Source: Lineus longissimus (taxonomy: Eukaryota; Nemertea; Pilidiophora; Heteronemertea; Lineidae). Taken from it: DNA of 64,000 bases. Positions 36,701 to 48,267 of the stretch are shown here, piece by piece; position 1 is the first letter of the stretch; each line of letters opens with the position of its first letter. The stretch lies in assembly GCF_910592395.1 (NCBI RefSeq), contig NC_088309.1, positions 4,900,501-4,964,500 on the forward strand. Direction: 5' to 3'. The position numbers were made by a program, and so were the translations under genes. The notes under the pieces are model-generated. The model searched no databases, was not told the DNA's origin, and was given only the letters and a program-made list of their open reading frames with translations.

Positions 36701-39700
36701 TCAAAGACTGACAATAGCATCGAAACTTTGGCCAGATTGCTAATCAGGATATTTGAAGCAATAATTTCATGAGCTTAATCTAGTCTGGCAATAGTGCACC
36801 GTCAGTCGAGTCTTGCATCCTCTGGTTTGGGATAGTAGTGAAAATCTTCTCACACTTGTACTATAATACAGTAATATAAAGGTACATCCATTATTTTGCC
36901 TGCACTAGCCTTTTGTACAGGAAAGGTGCGATTTCAATTTTAGAACTTTCACATGCCTGTACATTTTGCTTAAAGGAGTATTAAGTAAAGGTGGTGGAAC
37001 CAGGATATATGTATGATAGTTCATGAGTGGCCTGAAAGGAGCAGTGGTCTTGTTAATAGTGCACTTGTCCAATGAAAAGTGTTGCAAGTTATCATCATCG
37101 AGGCTAGATTTAGTGCTGTGCATGAAGTCGAAAATCTCAAGATGACAAAAAGAAGATTAGAAGATATGAATATGCCAATTTCGTCATTTCCTGCAAAGAA
37201 TAGAGCTGCATTTTCTAAGACGATAGTTTTGTCTTTACTTGAGTTTCCAATGTCATGCATAAGGGACGACTTTTACATGAATCCGATGTACAGTAAATAA
37301 TAATAACCTCACAAAATTATGTACAATTTTCATTTCTTGTCTTTTCAGCTCGTGCAAATAACTGGCCACCTCTGCCCGAAAAGTGTTGTGTAGGACCATG
37401 TTTTTATCAAGATTTTAATGTAGATATACCACTAGAATTCCAGAGAATTGTCAAGATATTATATTATTTATGGATGTGTAAGTATAGAACTAATAAATTT
37501 TGTGCATTTGACTGAATTTATATTTTCCGTTCTTGGCACGATGACGTTGAGAATCTTGCCTCAGTCTGTATCACAAAAGTTGCTTGCCACTACAGTTGGG
37601 CATCAGTTAGGGTAATAAGGCTTGTGACGAGGCAAAGGGAACAGGCACAAGATATCCAAGGACATGACTATCAAAATAAAATCGTAATTTAAAGATCAGT
37701 GTTTTGCTTTTGGAGGTGATGGCCGAAGAGGATTTCTCTATTCGAAGACAACCAAATTTCTTTTGTTACCAATGTAGTAACCTGAAGATTTCTTTTGTTT
37801 TCAGTTCACGTGTGTGTATTGTTCCTGAATATCCTTGGTGGATTAGCGTATTTCATAGCCGACAGTGGATCATCGAGTGGGGGCACGACGTTTGGCCTGG
37901 CCATCCTCTACTTCGTTCTCTTCACGCCCTGTTCATTTGTCTGTTGGTATCGACCAGTCTATAAAGCATTCAGGTAAGTGAAGTGATTTTAGCTTGTTTG
38001 ACATCCAGCGTATAGACTTCTGTGAAAAGGACTTGTTTTGGATCCTAGGTCAAGCAGCAACACACTACTGTCATCGGTCAGCTTGAAGGTGATTGCAAGG
38101 AAGAGTTCTCCAGTGGTTGGATACAAACATTCGTTCCTTCAAACTTCTACTGTAATGAATCTTTTACATATCTGATGCCCAGTTTGTTCTTCTCGTTTCA
38201 GGAGTGACAGCTCATTTAACTTCTTTCTATTTTTCTTCATATTCTTCTTCCAATTCTGTGTCCATCTAATACAATGTTTAGGAATCAATGGATGGGGAAC
38301 ATGGTAAGTACAAAACAATCGGTTTAGAAACGAAAAAAAAGCTATGACTAATTACTTTACAAAATAGCCTGAACAAATTTGATCAAGGGGGTTCATGCTG
38401 CTGGAGCCAAAACCTGTCACTGGGAAAGGAGGATAGAATAAACAGAAATTTCCATTCTGATTGACGAGAATAGAAGACCCCAATAAGACTGCAGAAAAAT
38501 AGAGCACATGTGGTTCAATTGAAACAGGTTGTTTGACTCATTGTGATGTGCTCTTTTTGATTGTTCAGAAAGTCCCTTGATATAATTGATAGACAACAAA
38601 AAGTCATTGGATGGCATTATTTTTGCCAATTCCCTCTCATTGACCTGATTGCCGTTTCAGTGGGTTCCTGAGCAGTTTCGCTATGCTCGCTAAAAAGACC
38701 GACGCGGGCTACGTAGTGGGAGCCATGCTGATACTTCTTGGAGTCGCATGGGCTCTTCTTGCAGCAGCCGATTTGTTCTGCCTCCTTATGGTAGACATTG
38801 TTATGAATTTTTTTCTCTCCAAAACTAAGGTGGAAAATGCACTGGTGTAGCTTTATATCAGTGGAAAGGAGCTTTGATGGTGTGCGGTTGGGAAGGTTTT
38901 AGAACAAAGTTACAAATTTGCACTGGGAGTCACATTCAGAACTAGTATTTCTGTTGTGAAACTTGACTCAAAAACTGCATTTTAAAAAAACAGTGAAACT
39001 GTTAGTGTCCCTGAATGATAGACAGATATGTTGAGACTGTACTGTTCTGTCCAGTTAATGAGGTGGGCTTGGTCAGCATCAAAGTCATGCTTGAGGTTAA
39101 GTTTTTATCAACTTCGTATGGTGTTGTGGCATGTCAGCTCGAATGAAGGTGAAGACCATGCTTCTATGGTGGATCCCTTGACTGGATCAGAGCAGTACCT
39201 TACTTTAATGTCCCCTCCCGTTAACCTTTAATGACTTACAATTTCAGCGGTTTCCTGAATGGCCTGATAATGCTTGGTCATAAGACATCACAGGGCTATG
39301 GCGTTGGTGCCATACTACTTTTAATTGGAGTCATGTTTGCTATGTTAGCCGCAATTGACATGATCTGCCTCATAAAGGTAGAGGATACTCAGAGAATTTT
39401 ATCAACAGATGAAAAATGCACCGATTTTGAGCAGTTCGGAGGAATTTCATTTGTATTTGGGACACTCATGCTAATTTATGTTTCTAGCCGCATGTTAACA
39501 GTTCCTCCGATTGCAATGATGGCAGTGTATGTTTCGTCTTGTATATGTGTTATTTTGCATATGCCCTGTAATGCTTTTGTCTTTTCTAATAGTCAGTACA
39601 AGTAGCCATGTCATATTTTTGTTGGGGAAAATCCCAATCAGTCCTATTTAATACACCTACAGTCTCTTTTCTGATAGATGGTCACAACACCAATTGAACA

Positions 39701-42700
39701 CCTGCATTTTACTACTACTAGTGATACATCATAGACATGCTTACCTCCACCGAGACAATTTAGATTTAGGGAATTAACACTGCACTGGTGTGTCTCTGAA
39801 CTTGACTATCTTGACTGGGAGGGGAGGGTGGCGCTAAAATGAAGACCAAAACCCAAGGTGCTTTGGCTGAAGGTTTTTTGTGTTGAAGGACTAAAGACTG
39901 AGGGACTGATCAGTCCAAATCCATTGGCTTTGTGACTCATTTTGACCTATTAGGAGATGGCTGTGTGTATCTGAATAGTTCTGATAGGGTCAGCGTTCAA
40001 GGCTGGTCCTTACACATTATTAGCTCTTTTTTCCCCAAGCATGTAAAATTTGCGTGTTTAACAAAAGTTTTACAGTGATAGCATGAATGAGTGATTATCT
40101 GTGTTTTCCCTAGGATATAGTTGTTTTTTTGTTCCATTTCATGTAGCAGGTCGTGTGCAATTGCAAGAACTTATAAAAGAATTTATGATCTGGGTGGAGA
40201 TGATATCTTTGTGTGAAACTCGCAAAAAAATCGATATAAAGTAAATTTTTTTCCAAGGTTGAAAACAGTAGATTTTTAGTCGACTGGTATCATCATAGAT
40301 ACTCAGGGGTTAAGCTAAAATAGACAATCCCATGTGCAGTTCAGAAGAAAAACGGAAAAATTGGGCTGTTTACAACATGAAGTGGTGAAATTATAGCTAC
40401 AGTGTACAATTGCACATTCCGGCCGGAGCTGATAATGTGCAAGGATCTAGTGTGAACCCTTCCTCCCCTCCTCCCAAGTCCATGATTTTCTTTGTTGTTG
40501 GTCTAACTTGCTTTTCCTTGGTTATTTGTTATGTAGTGGATGGATTAATGGCCTAGCTCTTGTCGGGCCCAACCCTGGAGCAGGGGCCATCCTACTAATA
40601 ATAGGGCTATTCTACTCGCTGCTGGCTGCGGCTGATATGATACTTCTCATCAAGGTAGGGAGCATGTCGACACTTGCGCTTGACTGATTTGTCTATTCCC
40701 ACCTTACAATAACAGCTTGCATTTCACACAAGTTTGCTTTCACACTATGTAAAGGTTGCTTGTTTCTATAGATTTCGAGCAGATGCTGTCATCACAGCAA
40801 AAGACCCCAATTTAGATGGCAAATCTATGCCATTGACTGACAAAGGATACTCTTTACAGGTATCATATTCAATTATACTAGTTCTGTGAGAATAACTTAA
40901 TTTGTATTGAATTAGAAGATACATGTAATAGAGGTGATTTGAATTTCAAAATGACTTCGATCAAGGAATGCCGAAAGATATTTTGACAAGTGCCATCTCA
41001 TAAAACACCTAAAAAAGACAAGTCTAAGGTGAGCATTTTGTGAAAGCAATTATGTAGGTTCAGGTTTGAGTTGGCTTGCTGCTCTAACCAGTTAACACCT
41101 CATTCCTTTCTTGTTTCCACACTGCAGGAGTTCCGTTTTCTGTCATTAGTTCAGTGACTGTCTTCATGATAGGAATCTGTCATTTGGACCTTTATAGTCA
41201 GTTTTTTTTTGTTGTAAAGAAATCCTATTTCACATGAGCAGTGTGTATGCACTGTGCACTGGGGGCAACACCCAGTTTGAGCGACACATCCTACCTTTTA
41301 TGGGGTTATTTATTGATCTTCCATGATTGAATAGAATTATTACTTACTATTGCACCAGAGTCACCCTCATCTTTCTTTTGGTGAACCCCTCCCTCCCTCC
41401 CTGGCCCCGAGCACTGCTTTAACCTTTGCCAAGTCATTCTGTCCCAAACCATGTGATGTGCATGAAGGACACAAAGATTGCATTAACCTTCCTCTCACAG
41501 TCTGTGGAATTTGTACCCAGTGGGATGGTAAGCTAGAGACCAGTCACAAAGAGTATCACTCTGGGACACTAGTTACCTAGGCTGTGAGCGGAACCATGAA
41601 CTGTGCCAAGGGGTATTCAAGAGGTAGGTAGTTTATTCTGATGACTCCTGCCTTCTGGTTTGGAATCACGTCCTACACAGCAACCGACCTCCAGGGGGTT
41701 CATGCACACGCAGGTCATGTACTAAACTAAGCAAGCAATTGTCCTGATTTTGCATGTAAATTTGGAGTGAAGCACAGTTCTTGTGTGCTCTGTTAATTGC
41801 AGAGATGCATCCAATTGTCTATGCAAACAGTTAGTTGACTTGGTGTTGCTTTTTGTTGCATTCATGTACAAAAAGCTTGCCTACTCGGTACAGTTATTTC
41901 TTCTCAGTTGCTTCTTTCCTGATTGGCCTTCTATATAAACCTGTGCATGGGTCAGTGCAACAATCAGTCTTTAGATGCAAGAAAGGTAGGTAGTCAAAGG
42001 TTCATGCTCTTCAGATTGTAGTTAGGCTTTTCATGTAAAAATTCCATCTGTAGTGGTATTTGTTCTTGTAAAAAAATAACTTAATTTCCATTTTAAATGT
42101 CTCTTTGAAACTTTATGTCATGCTGTGCTGAAAAAATGACGTAAGAAATATTTTTCATTAGCTACATGTACATTGATTGACATGAAAGGCCATGCACATC
42201 ACTCTGGAGCTGGGCTAGTTGACAAAAACTTTGAAAATATCATCGCAAGGTTGAGGTTTCTTGTGTGCGGCTTTAGCTTCAAACAACTAATAGATGAAGA
42301 CTAGACTTCAATTGAGCATCAAAATATGGATGATTCTGGGATACATAATGTTGGCCAGCCTTTGTTTCATTTGTTAAAAAGAATACTTTAGTGTGTTTCA
42401 TCAGAAGCCTTTCGTTATTGTAAGGGTTGCTGTATCAGAAAGTCTAGCCTTCACCTGTAGCATCTTATGTTACATCCTAATGCTTCCTTTTCAGTGCAAT
42501 AAAGTCAGTATAGAGAATGGTCAATTTGTCTTACTAAATCCTATAATATCTCAAAACTATTAGTGCCAGTTATCGAACATCTAAACTGCTTGTGTTGTAG
42601 TGATTAAGTGCTAATGATCAAACGAGTTAATCAAGAGTCTTTGAATTAATGCTGAAAGATAATCTTTGAGACGAAGTTGGGTTTGCATGTCAGTATTGCT

Positions 42701-43071
42701 AAAGATAGCCTATCTGTTCCTTGATGACCGTTCTGTGTCGGAAGACTAGTTTACAGTAAACAAGTATGTTGTGTGTCGATTTTAGATGTTTTAAGCTCTC
42801 ACTTTTGTAATAACCCTAAGAATTAGTTGTGGTGATCTATGTCGATTTCTTGCCATCACAGTGTTGGGCGGCCCTCAACTCTCTTCTTTTTTTTCATCTA
42901 TAGGTGCATCGCATATACCGCAGCACGGGCGCCAGCTTCGCAAAGGCACAACAAGAATTTGCGCAAGGCGTCATGAAAAACGAAGGAGTTCAGAACGCTG
43001 CTGGAAACATGGCTGCCGGAGCAGCGAGAAATGCATTCACAGGAACTGGATCAGGCGGTAATCGTTACTAA
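30741..43071 (+). CDS. SCAMP: Secretory carrier-associated membrane protein (SCAMP), complete, with alternative TM4 exons
   Basis: Four-TM protein of recycling and secretory vesicles, involved in exocytosis and endocytosis. Coding exons: 30741-30797, 33512-33616, 35537-35677, 36056-36122, 37349-37477, 37805-37973, 38202-38303, then one of 38661-38790, 39248-39377 or 40537-40654, then 42904-43071. The frame closes to 355 aa with the first or second alternative, 351 aa with the third. Three NPF motifs (residues 7-9, 16-18, 41-43) are EH-domain ligands. A Pro-rich stretch and a short coiled coil ([15 protein letters not shown]) follow. TM1 begins near [19 protein letters not shown] at 213-223 is the SCAMP E-peptide, known from vertebrate members to inhibit a late step of exocytosis. 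TM3 is Phe-rich, TM4 is in the alternative exon, and the tail has the conserved [16 protein letters not shown]. It is head-to-head with AP-3 beta. Confidence 0.95.
30798..33511 (+). other. SCAMP intron 1
   Basis: A 2.7-kb phase-0 intron. Its first few hundred bases are GC-richer and CpG-containing, continuing the promoter region. The rest is AT-rich with no recognised element. Confidence 0.45.
33617..35536 (+). other. SCAMP intron 2, with a G-run cluster at 34229-34280
   Basis: A 1.9-kb phase-0 intron. The sense strand at 34229-34253 has four closely spaced G-runs (GGGG T GGGGG AT GGG AT GGGG), followed by more GGG-containing repeats to about 34280. It could form a G-quadruplex in the pre-mRNA. 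Nothing else stands out. Confidence 0.5.
36407..36412 (+). other. Candidate 6-nt microexon 1 in SCAMP
   Basis: A pyrimidine-rich tract ends in ttttatag, followed by GGGATC and a strong donor gtaagtat. It lies in the phase-1 intron between exons 36056-36122 and 37349-37477. Insertion would keep frame and change the junction codon plus add two residues (reading R-D-P in place of T). The constitutive protein already matches human SCAMP1 length here, so inclusion would be optional. Confidence 0.45.
36525..36530 (+). other. Candidate 6-nt microexon 2 in SCAMP
   Basis: In the same intron, ttttag is followed by CAGATG and then donor gtgagtat; a 3-nt version (ATG) is possible if the cag is used as acceptor. 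The 6-nt form would read T-D-A across the junction and keeps frame. Its similarity in size and phase to the preceding candidate suggests a cassette pair. Confidence 0.4.
38661..38790 (+). CDS. SCAMP: SCAMP alternative exon 8a (TM4 version 1)
   Basis: 130 nt, acceptor gtttcag, enters in phase 2 (TG|T completes Cys) and leaves in phase 0 at donor gtagac. It encodes [20 protein letters not shown] and then a hydrophobic TM segment ending DLFCLLM. It is homologous in position and sequence to the two exons that follow. The donor has G at +4 instead of the usual A. Confidence 0.88.
39248..39377 (+). CDS. SCAMP: SCAMP alternative exon 8b (TM4 version 2)
   Basis: Also 130 nt and the same phases, acceptor atttcag, donor gtagag. 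It encodes [20 protein letters not shown] then a hydrophobic segment ending DMICLIK. It aligns without gaps to 8a over 44 residues, with roughly half identical. If spliced after 8a the frame becomes CGG TTT CCT and meets a TAA within 12 codons. Confidence 0.9.
40537..40654 (+). CDS. SCAMP: SCAMP alternative exon 8c (TM4 version 3)
   Basis: 118 nt, same entry and exit phases, acceptor atgtag, donor gtaggg. It encodes [20 protein letters not shown] then a hydrophobic segment ending DMILLIK. It is four codons shorter than 8a and 8b in the loop before the membrane segment, matching the length of human SCAMP1 in this region, so it may be the ancestral form. If spliced after 8a or 8b it reads TGG ATG GAT TAA and stops. 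Confidence 0.9.
40655..42903 (+). other. SCAMP last intron
   Basis: A 2.2-kb phase-0 intron between the alternative exon cluster and the terminal coding exon. I searched it for a fourth TM4-like exon (Gly-Ala-hydrophobic-Leu-Ala-Ala-Asp pattern) and found none. Confidence 0.5.
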
Positions 43072-46000
43072 GCGGCCAGAATCGGACGATGATTGAACAA
43101 TTCTTGTAAATAAAGGGCGATATGTACACCATGATGAATGGTGTGGCAATGAAATTCTCTGAATGTGAAGTTCTGGCCAAACTTTGTGAAATTGACAGCT
43201 GGCTGTTGTTGGGTCGTACTGCTCCTGCTGTGAAGGGCAGGAACCCATCTACCCTGCCATCCCTACAGTGCTAGACAAGGACCCTGCCATCTCTGCAGTG
43301 CTAGACAGGGAGTGTGAAAAGCATGAAATATTCTACTCTTCCATGTAGAATATGATGAAGTCATCCTGAACTTGTTGCTACTCAATGACCATCCGTGGTA
43401 CGAGGACCGATTTCATTTCCATACATTATATGTCGGAGCTTGAATAGTCAAGTCAAACTGACACATGACGAAGATGACTCGTCAAACTGTGCTTTGTCTG
43501 AGCAGGTTGCGATCTTTCGATCAGGTTTGCTGTCATATTCACTGAGTTTACCTGTCAGTGTTGAAGGCTAAGTCATGGAGGTACATCGAGATAGAATGAG
43601 TGCCTTGGCTGGAAAACTGTTAACCTGGCTCTGCGTTGGAACATACTGTGTCGACAGGATTAGCCGTATGAGGGAGTGGGTCAAAAAGCCTATTTTAGAT
43701 ATGATAGGCCACTGTGTAACAGACAGGCTTAATATCTTCAACAAATATTTTCAGGCTAAGGTGAGAAATGCTTTGGCTCCCGGTTTAGGTATGTTCATGG
43801 GGTAGAATAAAACTTGGCACTGTCTTCTAAAGGCCTTCCAGTTTTTGGTCGACTTGAAGTATTTCAAAACAGAAGAGGCAAATTATTTGTGTGATGAGTA
43901 ACCTACTTAGACTCTTATGTGAACACTGATTAATGTCACATCGAATTGGATTCAATAATTGGAGGACATGTACATAATTCAGCCCTTTGGCTGCTAGTTG
44001 CTTTGAGGACGATGTTGTTGCAAAAAGGTGTTTGGAGTGGCCTTGGTTCTAGCGCATTCTAGAAATACACAGTGGTGTGTCGAACTTGGCATGAACAACT
44101 ATACATCTGCATGTAGAAATAGTATTGAACTTGAGTTGTACATGTGGCCATTTGTAAACATTGTAAAAAAGCATTTCATGTTTCACCTATTTGAACTTGC
44201 ACCTTGATGCAAGGTGCTTAAAATTTTAGTCTAATGACATTACTATGAGATTGGTGACCTCAGTGACCTCTAATGCATCACCTTTCCCAGCAACCTTATA
44301 TCAGTGTCATTAGAGTATTTCACCTCGTCTTTACTATACTACCCGTTTGTCTCCTTACTGTTGTTTCATTGAAGTGATTTCGGATGAGTTGTGATTACTG
44401 TCAAAGATTCTATGTAGTGAGTGTGGTGTGGTCAACGTATAAACGAACTGGTGTGACAGTATTTAGACATGTACACTTGTAAAAAAAAGATGGCTGCAGT
44501 ATACATGTATATTGCTTTGTAATAAGTCTCATCATTTTACTGGCTGCATCGTGAGTGTTCACTGTCAAATCCTTTGAGATAAGATTTCTCCATTTTTTGT
44601 GTGGAGTCGTCAGAATACAGGTCACGCATGTATATACGTTGCTCAGAAATTCGAAAAATTGATTTGTACAATTTTGGCTGATAAATTTTTCTCCCTTCAT
44701 AGAAAAGTGATACACATTTATTATTCTAATATAGTCTTGATTCCTTAAGCGTTGACCATTCTAGATCTAAATGCAGCCTTTAAATGGATGACTCTTATCT
44801 GTTTTGCTATAGAAACTGTTGAGTCTTATAACTTTACAGTTGTCAGCCTAGGATGTATTTAAAGAATGGAATGCTGAATAGAAGCAGCTTTTCTCCTATT
44901 TACATGTAGTATGTATGATAGAATTTCAAATTCCTGTTTTGTTGATTGTTCATTTGGCGGCTGCCAGAGGCAGGGCTGTTATGTTGTGTCACCTTGTTTC
45001 TTGGTTATATGGTTGTGGTCATATCATATAAATCACTGTTATGACATCACTTAACTGGGGCCGTAGCTTTTTCAGGTCAAGTATACAGGGTGTTTCGGAA
45101 ACATCTTCTCACTTTGATACTGTTAAACTTCTTAATCCACCAAATGCAATATGGCTGTCAGACCACACAATGTTGTGATGTGTGAGACTTCTTATGTATG
45201 TGTCGCCTGATAGAAGATTGCTCTAGTTCTTCTCTAAGCTTCACCACTTCTGAATATGTCCTCATTATCTATGCTATGATTTTTAAAAGTAAATATATAA
45301 CCCAGTCATTTCAAATTATTCTGTTTTCCTCACTCTTGTTCATGGCAGAATTTATGAATGACCTGGAATAATTGTACCCCTGCATTGTACAAACTTCCCT
45401 TGTTAATAAATGGTTCCTGCCTAGTGTTCTCACACTTGATGTTCTGGAGTTGAGCTGAAGATTTTTCACTTTGAAAAAGTCTTTATTCATTGTAAATACT
45501 AATAAATTAGTCTGAATGTGGCACCAATGTGTGATATTGTAAATTATAGTTATCAGTTATAACTTGGCACTTATGTAAGCATACATGTACAAAAAACCAT
45601 GATTTCTTTTATGTTTGGAATTTCAGTAATTGGTACAAGATAGGATCGTAGTTCTATGTCCTTGTTTGAAGTAGTTCATTGAAGCTCTAATTCAAGAAGC
45701 TTTCAAAATTTGCCTGGAGTTGTATTTTGCCAGCTGAATTTTTGTGGCTCCTGGTTTCATAAGATCACTGATGTTATTATTTCAATTTAGTTATTGACAG
45801 TTGATAGGCTGATTGAAGATGTGATGCTGCAAGATGTCTGAGAATATTTCGCCCACTTAACAGGCAAGATGGAGCAGATTTAATACTGTATGACGTGTAG
45901 TGTCATTATAACTTTATAAGAAGCATTCCATCTTGAATAGGTGTGACCGTGAATTGATACTTCAATTGGTTATCAATTCATGGCTGTGCCTTTGCCACAG

Positions 46001-46436
46001 CCTGAACTCTCTTGTTTTGTTCTGGGTTCAATGTCACCAAAAATTTACAACACTAACAGCTATTGTCATCAACTGCTGTTGGAAGGGGTATGACTAAGGC
46101 TTCAATTTCGAAAATTTCAGTGATTTGTTGGCAGGTGGTTTTTCAGGGCAAATTTTCTTTGTTCCATCATCATCATCAATAGCGGCTTCGTGGCCCTCCT
46201 GGGTCTTTGCCTCATCTTTCCATAGTTTTGACATTCTTTCCTGATAATAATCTTTTAATCTATGCTTGGTGATATTGAACTCTCAACAGACTCGAGGTTG
46301 GTTTTTTTTGTTACTTGTATATTTCGGTGAAAAACCCTATTTAGTGCTGATTATGTGCAAGTGCATATATTTAGAATGTAAATGTACTACATTGTACTAT
46401 TAAATCCTAAGAACAATAAATATAATTTGGTTTCAT
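43072..46436 (+). other. Probable long 3' UTR of SCAMP
   Basis: AT-rich sequence without coding character after the SCAMP stop. Candidate AATAAA signals occur near 43110, 43806, 45407, 45503 and 46415. The last (46415-46420) is followed by T/G-rich sequence and is a plausible distal site, giving a UTR of up to 3.3 kb. Which sites are used is unknown. Confidence 0.45.
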
Positions 46437-46540
46437 CGAGTAAATGCAATATTGTTTTAGCTTATTCTGTGGTCAAACAAGAACCTGTTTCTTGAAGGTG
46501 TGGCAGAACTTCAGCTTCAGCTGAGGACAGGTCTTGACGC

Positions 46541-46720
46541 AAGGACCCAACGCGCCGCGTAGCGGCAAAATTACGAAGCTGGCGAAACATTTATAACGGG
46601 TCACCGTGATCTCATTATGGACTTATAGCAGGATCCAACGCTCCGCCTAGCGACAAAATAGCGAAGCTGGCGAAACATTTATAACGGGTCAACCGTGATC
46701 TCATTATGGACTTACAGCGC
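46541..46720. repeat. Two-copy tandem duplication, period 88 bp
   Basis: The word gaagctggcgaaacatttat occurs at 46575 and 46663. In each copy it is preceded by a ccgc-tagcg-caaaat stretch and followed by aacgggtca-ccgtgatctc and attatggactta. GC-richer than its surroundings. Confidence 0.8.
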
Positions 46721-47373
46721 GATTATGGGGTTGTAACTATTTTGCTGTATATTGTCACGAGGAAAGAAAAGCACGCGACCTAACGCCTACCTATTTATGT
46801 AAAGTGATAATTAGAAGGTATATAGTTCAGTAAATCGTCTTTTGAGAGGATAAAAAAGTATATGCCTACGTCACAGAGTCTCCGCAATGGTCATTTTTAT
46901 CACAGTAGTCTCGCGCAGCCAGACCTGCTTCACATATTAGTCTGGCGCAAGCCAGGCGTTCATTGTTCTTGACCTAGACGTTTTCCACCACAATGTATCT
47001 GGGCCGAAGAAACACTGCGCAAGATTACCTCGAGCTGGAGCTAAGAATAGATTATGCTAATGAGCATACTTCCACATTGAATTTTCCCAGATCGCGCCAA
47101 GCTACTTAACCTAATACCGTTAGGCCCCGCGCACTACGTTGGCACATCCAGCAAAGACTTGGTACAATCTAGATCTATGACAACATGGCGAGCTATGAAA
47201 GGAAGGGCACATCCAGAAGAGATATGGTCCCCTCCTGTCTCATTGGCCGAAAGTCATTCCTGCATGTAACAATATCGAGCGACGGTGAAATATACAGGTG
47301 GAAAACAGAAATGTCCTCGTTTTTCACTTTCGCTCCGATGTCTTTGAACAGGGTGACAAGTTCATGCCTACTG

Positions 47374-47460
47374 CAGGGTGGCCCAGAATTATTTTCCCTC
47401 ACACAATGGAAACATAGTAGAATTCTATTGTGCAAGGGAAAACCTCTCTGGCCCACCCTG
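47374..47460. mobile_element. Mariner-type hairpin MITE (87 bp)
   Basis: The left arm cagggtggcccaga...ttttccctcacacaat pairs with the right arm attgtgcaagggaaaacc...ggcccaccctg, leaving a loop of about 20 bases. Ends of the CAGGGTGnCCCA type next to TA at the right side resemble mariner family termini. No transposase. Confidence 0.65.
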
Positions 47461-47793
47461 TAGAGTTTCGTTCAGTTTCCTCATCAATGATTTTGACAGG
47501 ACCTCAGCTGACGCCATCTGAGCTAAATGGAAATAATCTGAAATAAAAAATTACCCGTTTCAGGGCGACGGGGGACGAGTTATTCCATGAACCCCAAACA
47601 TGGGAGTAATACCGTGAGCGAATTTGCATTGTATATAAGGGTCCTGGTAGGTAAGTAAGTTTTGATAAAGAAAAGCTGGGGACGTTTTATGTGAGAACTA
47701 AGTAGTATTGATGGCCAACGGCAGGGGAGCCAGGAGCGGGCTCAGGACACAATTAAATCTGCGATTTCAAAATCGACCGAAATTCTGTTAGTT

Positions 47794-48267
47794 AGAAATA
47801 ACTTATGTCAGTTCCTCTTCAAATCCCAATCTGCGCTGTATCAAGTATCCACTCTTGGTTGTATCTAAAACCTTTCATGTCAAGATGGCTGGTTCTATAC
47901 TTTATTGGTCTCTTATTCAATGTTGTGAAACCGGTTTCTCCTTCTTGATAATGCGAGGACAATCAGCTATTTGCTTCGCTCTAGTTGCTTTTAACTGAGA
48001 TATTGGGCCTGGGGAACTGTAATGAAAATGATAATAAAGCACTCGTAGACAGAATATCAATATAGTCATAACTAGATCATACCAGTGCTCTGACACAATG
48101 CAAATATGAGACAAGTATCGGGTTTATTCCAAGGTCCGTTTGTCCTTTGTACGGATGACCTAATTTGTTGAATTAAACCCGATTGGATTTGTCGCTATCT
48201 CGAGCCTGTTAAAGACAATTCTACTCGGGAGGAGCGACATGAAGAGGAACTGACATAAGTTATTTCT
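47794..48267. mobile_element. 474-bp element with perfect 28-bp terminal inverted repeats
   Basis: Positions 47794-47821 (agaaataacttatgtcagtt then cctcttca) are the exact reverse complement of 48240-48267. Inside, atcgggtttattc near 48118 and gaattaaacccgat near 48171 form a second, smaller inverted repeat. No target duplication is clear and there is no coding capacity for a transposase. Perfect arms suggest recent insertion or sequence constraint. Confidence 0.7.

Noticed and set aside
39231-39605. 124-codon open frame around SCAMP exon 8b as a separate gene
   Set aside because: It is exon 8b plus read-through into the following intron; SCAMP similarity stops exactly at the gtagag donor.
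45067-45086. acagggtgtttcggaaac word as a mariner terminus
   Set aside because: No partner inverted end found nearby, so a mobile element cannot be supported.
47185-47463. Overlapping 92- and 87-codon open frames on both strands
   Set aside because: They extend into a hairpin MITE and show no family features; open frames on both strands over an inverted repeat are expected by symmetry.
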